From Amblyomma americanum (Eukaryota > Arthropoda > Arachnida > Ixodida > Ixodidae), in assembly GCF_052857255.1 (NCBI RefSeq), contig NC_135497.1:117000241-117064240 (forward strand): a stretch of DNA of 64,000 nt, in the 5' to 3' direction. Positions 63,592-64,000 of the stretch are shown here, in pieces; positions within the stretch are counted from its first letter, which is position 1, and each line of letters begins with the position of its first letter. The notes beneath the pieces are model-generated. The model had not been told where the DNA came from, ran no database searches, and was given only the letters and a program-made list of their open reading frames with translations. Made by a program: the position numbers and the translations under genes.

Positions 63592-64000
63592 AGATCATAG
63601 CATTATATTTGATCATCAGCGCGATTTTCGCAAGGGCTACTCATGCAACACCCCATTTGCCGGTTTTATAAACGACATACATGCACTGACTGACGCTGGT
63701 TTTCAAGTTGACGCAATTTATTTTACGATTTTTCTAAAGCATTTGATCGCGTTCCTCACAAAAGGTTGTTACTTAAACTTTCAAAACTGAGCATTTACGC
63801 TTATATTATTGCATGACTAGCAGATTTCTTCTCATCTAGAATCTAGTTCACATCATTTAACAACTCAAACTCATGTTATGCTAATGCTACGTCTGGAAGG
63901 CACTTTACTTTTTCTCATCTATATTAATGATTTACCCAGTTACGTGAAGTCTAGAATTAGACTATTTGCTGATGATTGTGTGCTTTATCGATGCATAACC
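63592..64000 (+). mobile_element. LINE reverse transcriptase fragment, runs off the window
   Basis: In shifting plus frames: QRDFRKGYSCNTPFAGFINDIHALTDAGFQVDAI, LLFLIYINDLPSYVKSRIRLFADDCVLYR. These are the RT fingers and palm, with the FADD box near 63965-63982, as in CR1/Jockey-group LINEs. There is a stop near 63810 and a frame break near 63730. The element continues beyond 64000. Confidence 0.85.

Noticed and set aside
1..64000. CRISPR array, phage, plasmid or bacterial operon
   Set aside because: No regularly spaced short repeats, no Shine-Dalgarno-led gene strings and no prokaryotic gene families; the content is eukaryotic retroelements.

Overview
Eukaryotic nuclear DNA, most likely from a hard tick (Ixodida, probably metastriate). 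The main evidence is a tRNA-derived SINE present in at least four places. Its head carries Pol III boxes (TGGCTCAGTGG and GGTTCGATCCC), and its body contains the phrases CTAGAGGCC..GTGTACTGTGCGATGTCAGTGCACGTTAAA and CTTTGGGACGTTAAA. It matches what I know of the tick 'Ruka' SINE family. The rest of the window is repeats, long A/T tracts and short random ORFs. There are no operons, ribosome binding sites or dense coding as in bacteria, and I find no complete, recognisable host gene.

Layout. (1) 1-20.5 kb: mostly non-repetitive sequence with three SINE copies, an RTE fragment, several hairpins and one inverted copy (D, about 2570-4400, minus) of an unrecognised ORF family. (2) 20.5-39.5 kb: a 5.4-kb segment present twice in direct orientation (A, about 20530-25915; B, about 33047-39490). 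Each carries one copy of the same ORF family, and a third plus-strand copy (C, about 26370-27955) lies between them. The family thus has four copies in 35 kb. A and C hold uninterrupted ORFs of 344 and 345 codons that start and stop at homologous positions; B and D are broken. A 5'-truncated LINE has interrupted B only. (3) 40.2-53.7 kb: a nested stack. The 5' LTR of an internally deleted Ty3/Gypsy element (Gypsy-1) is split by a truncated I-clade LINE, which itself contains an RTE fragment with a 12-bp target duplication. That LINE is followed head-to-tail by a nearly full-length I-clade LINE with endonuclease, RT and RNase H, which is split by an antisense LINE. (4) 53764-61789: an 8026-bp Ty3/Gypsy element (Gypsy-2) on the minus strand. 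Its 786-bp LTRs differ at one position that I found, and it has an ACTT target duplication, a PBS, a PPT, an intact gag and a pol with two in-frame stops. At the gag/pol overlap there is a -1 frameshift signal: slippery heptamer, 8-nt spacer, 11-bp stem-loop. (5) 61.8-64 kb: a cluster of TAATCGATTA-like palindromes, a broken ORF with a basic, coiled-coil-like tail, and a LINE reverse transcriptase fragment running off the window.

How it fits together. Most recognisable coding sequence belongs to selfish elements at different stages of decay, and the nesting gives a relative order of events. The features that ordinary transposon annotation does not explain are the clustered four-copy ORF family, the uneven identity between duplicons A and B, and several strong isolated hairpins.
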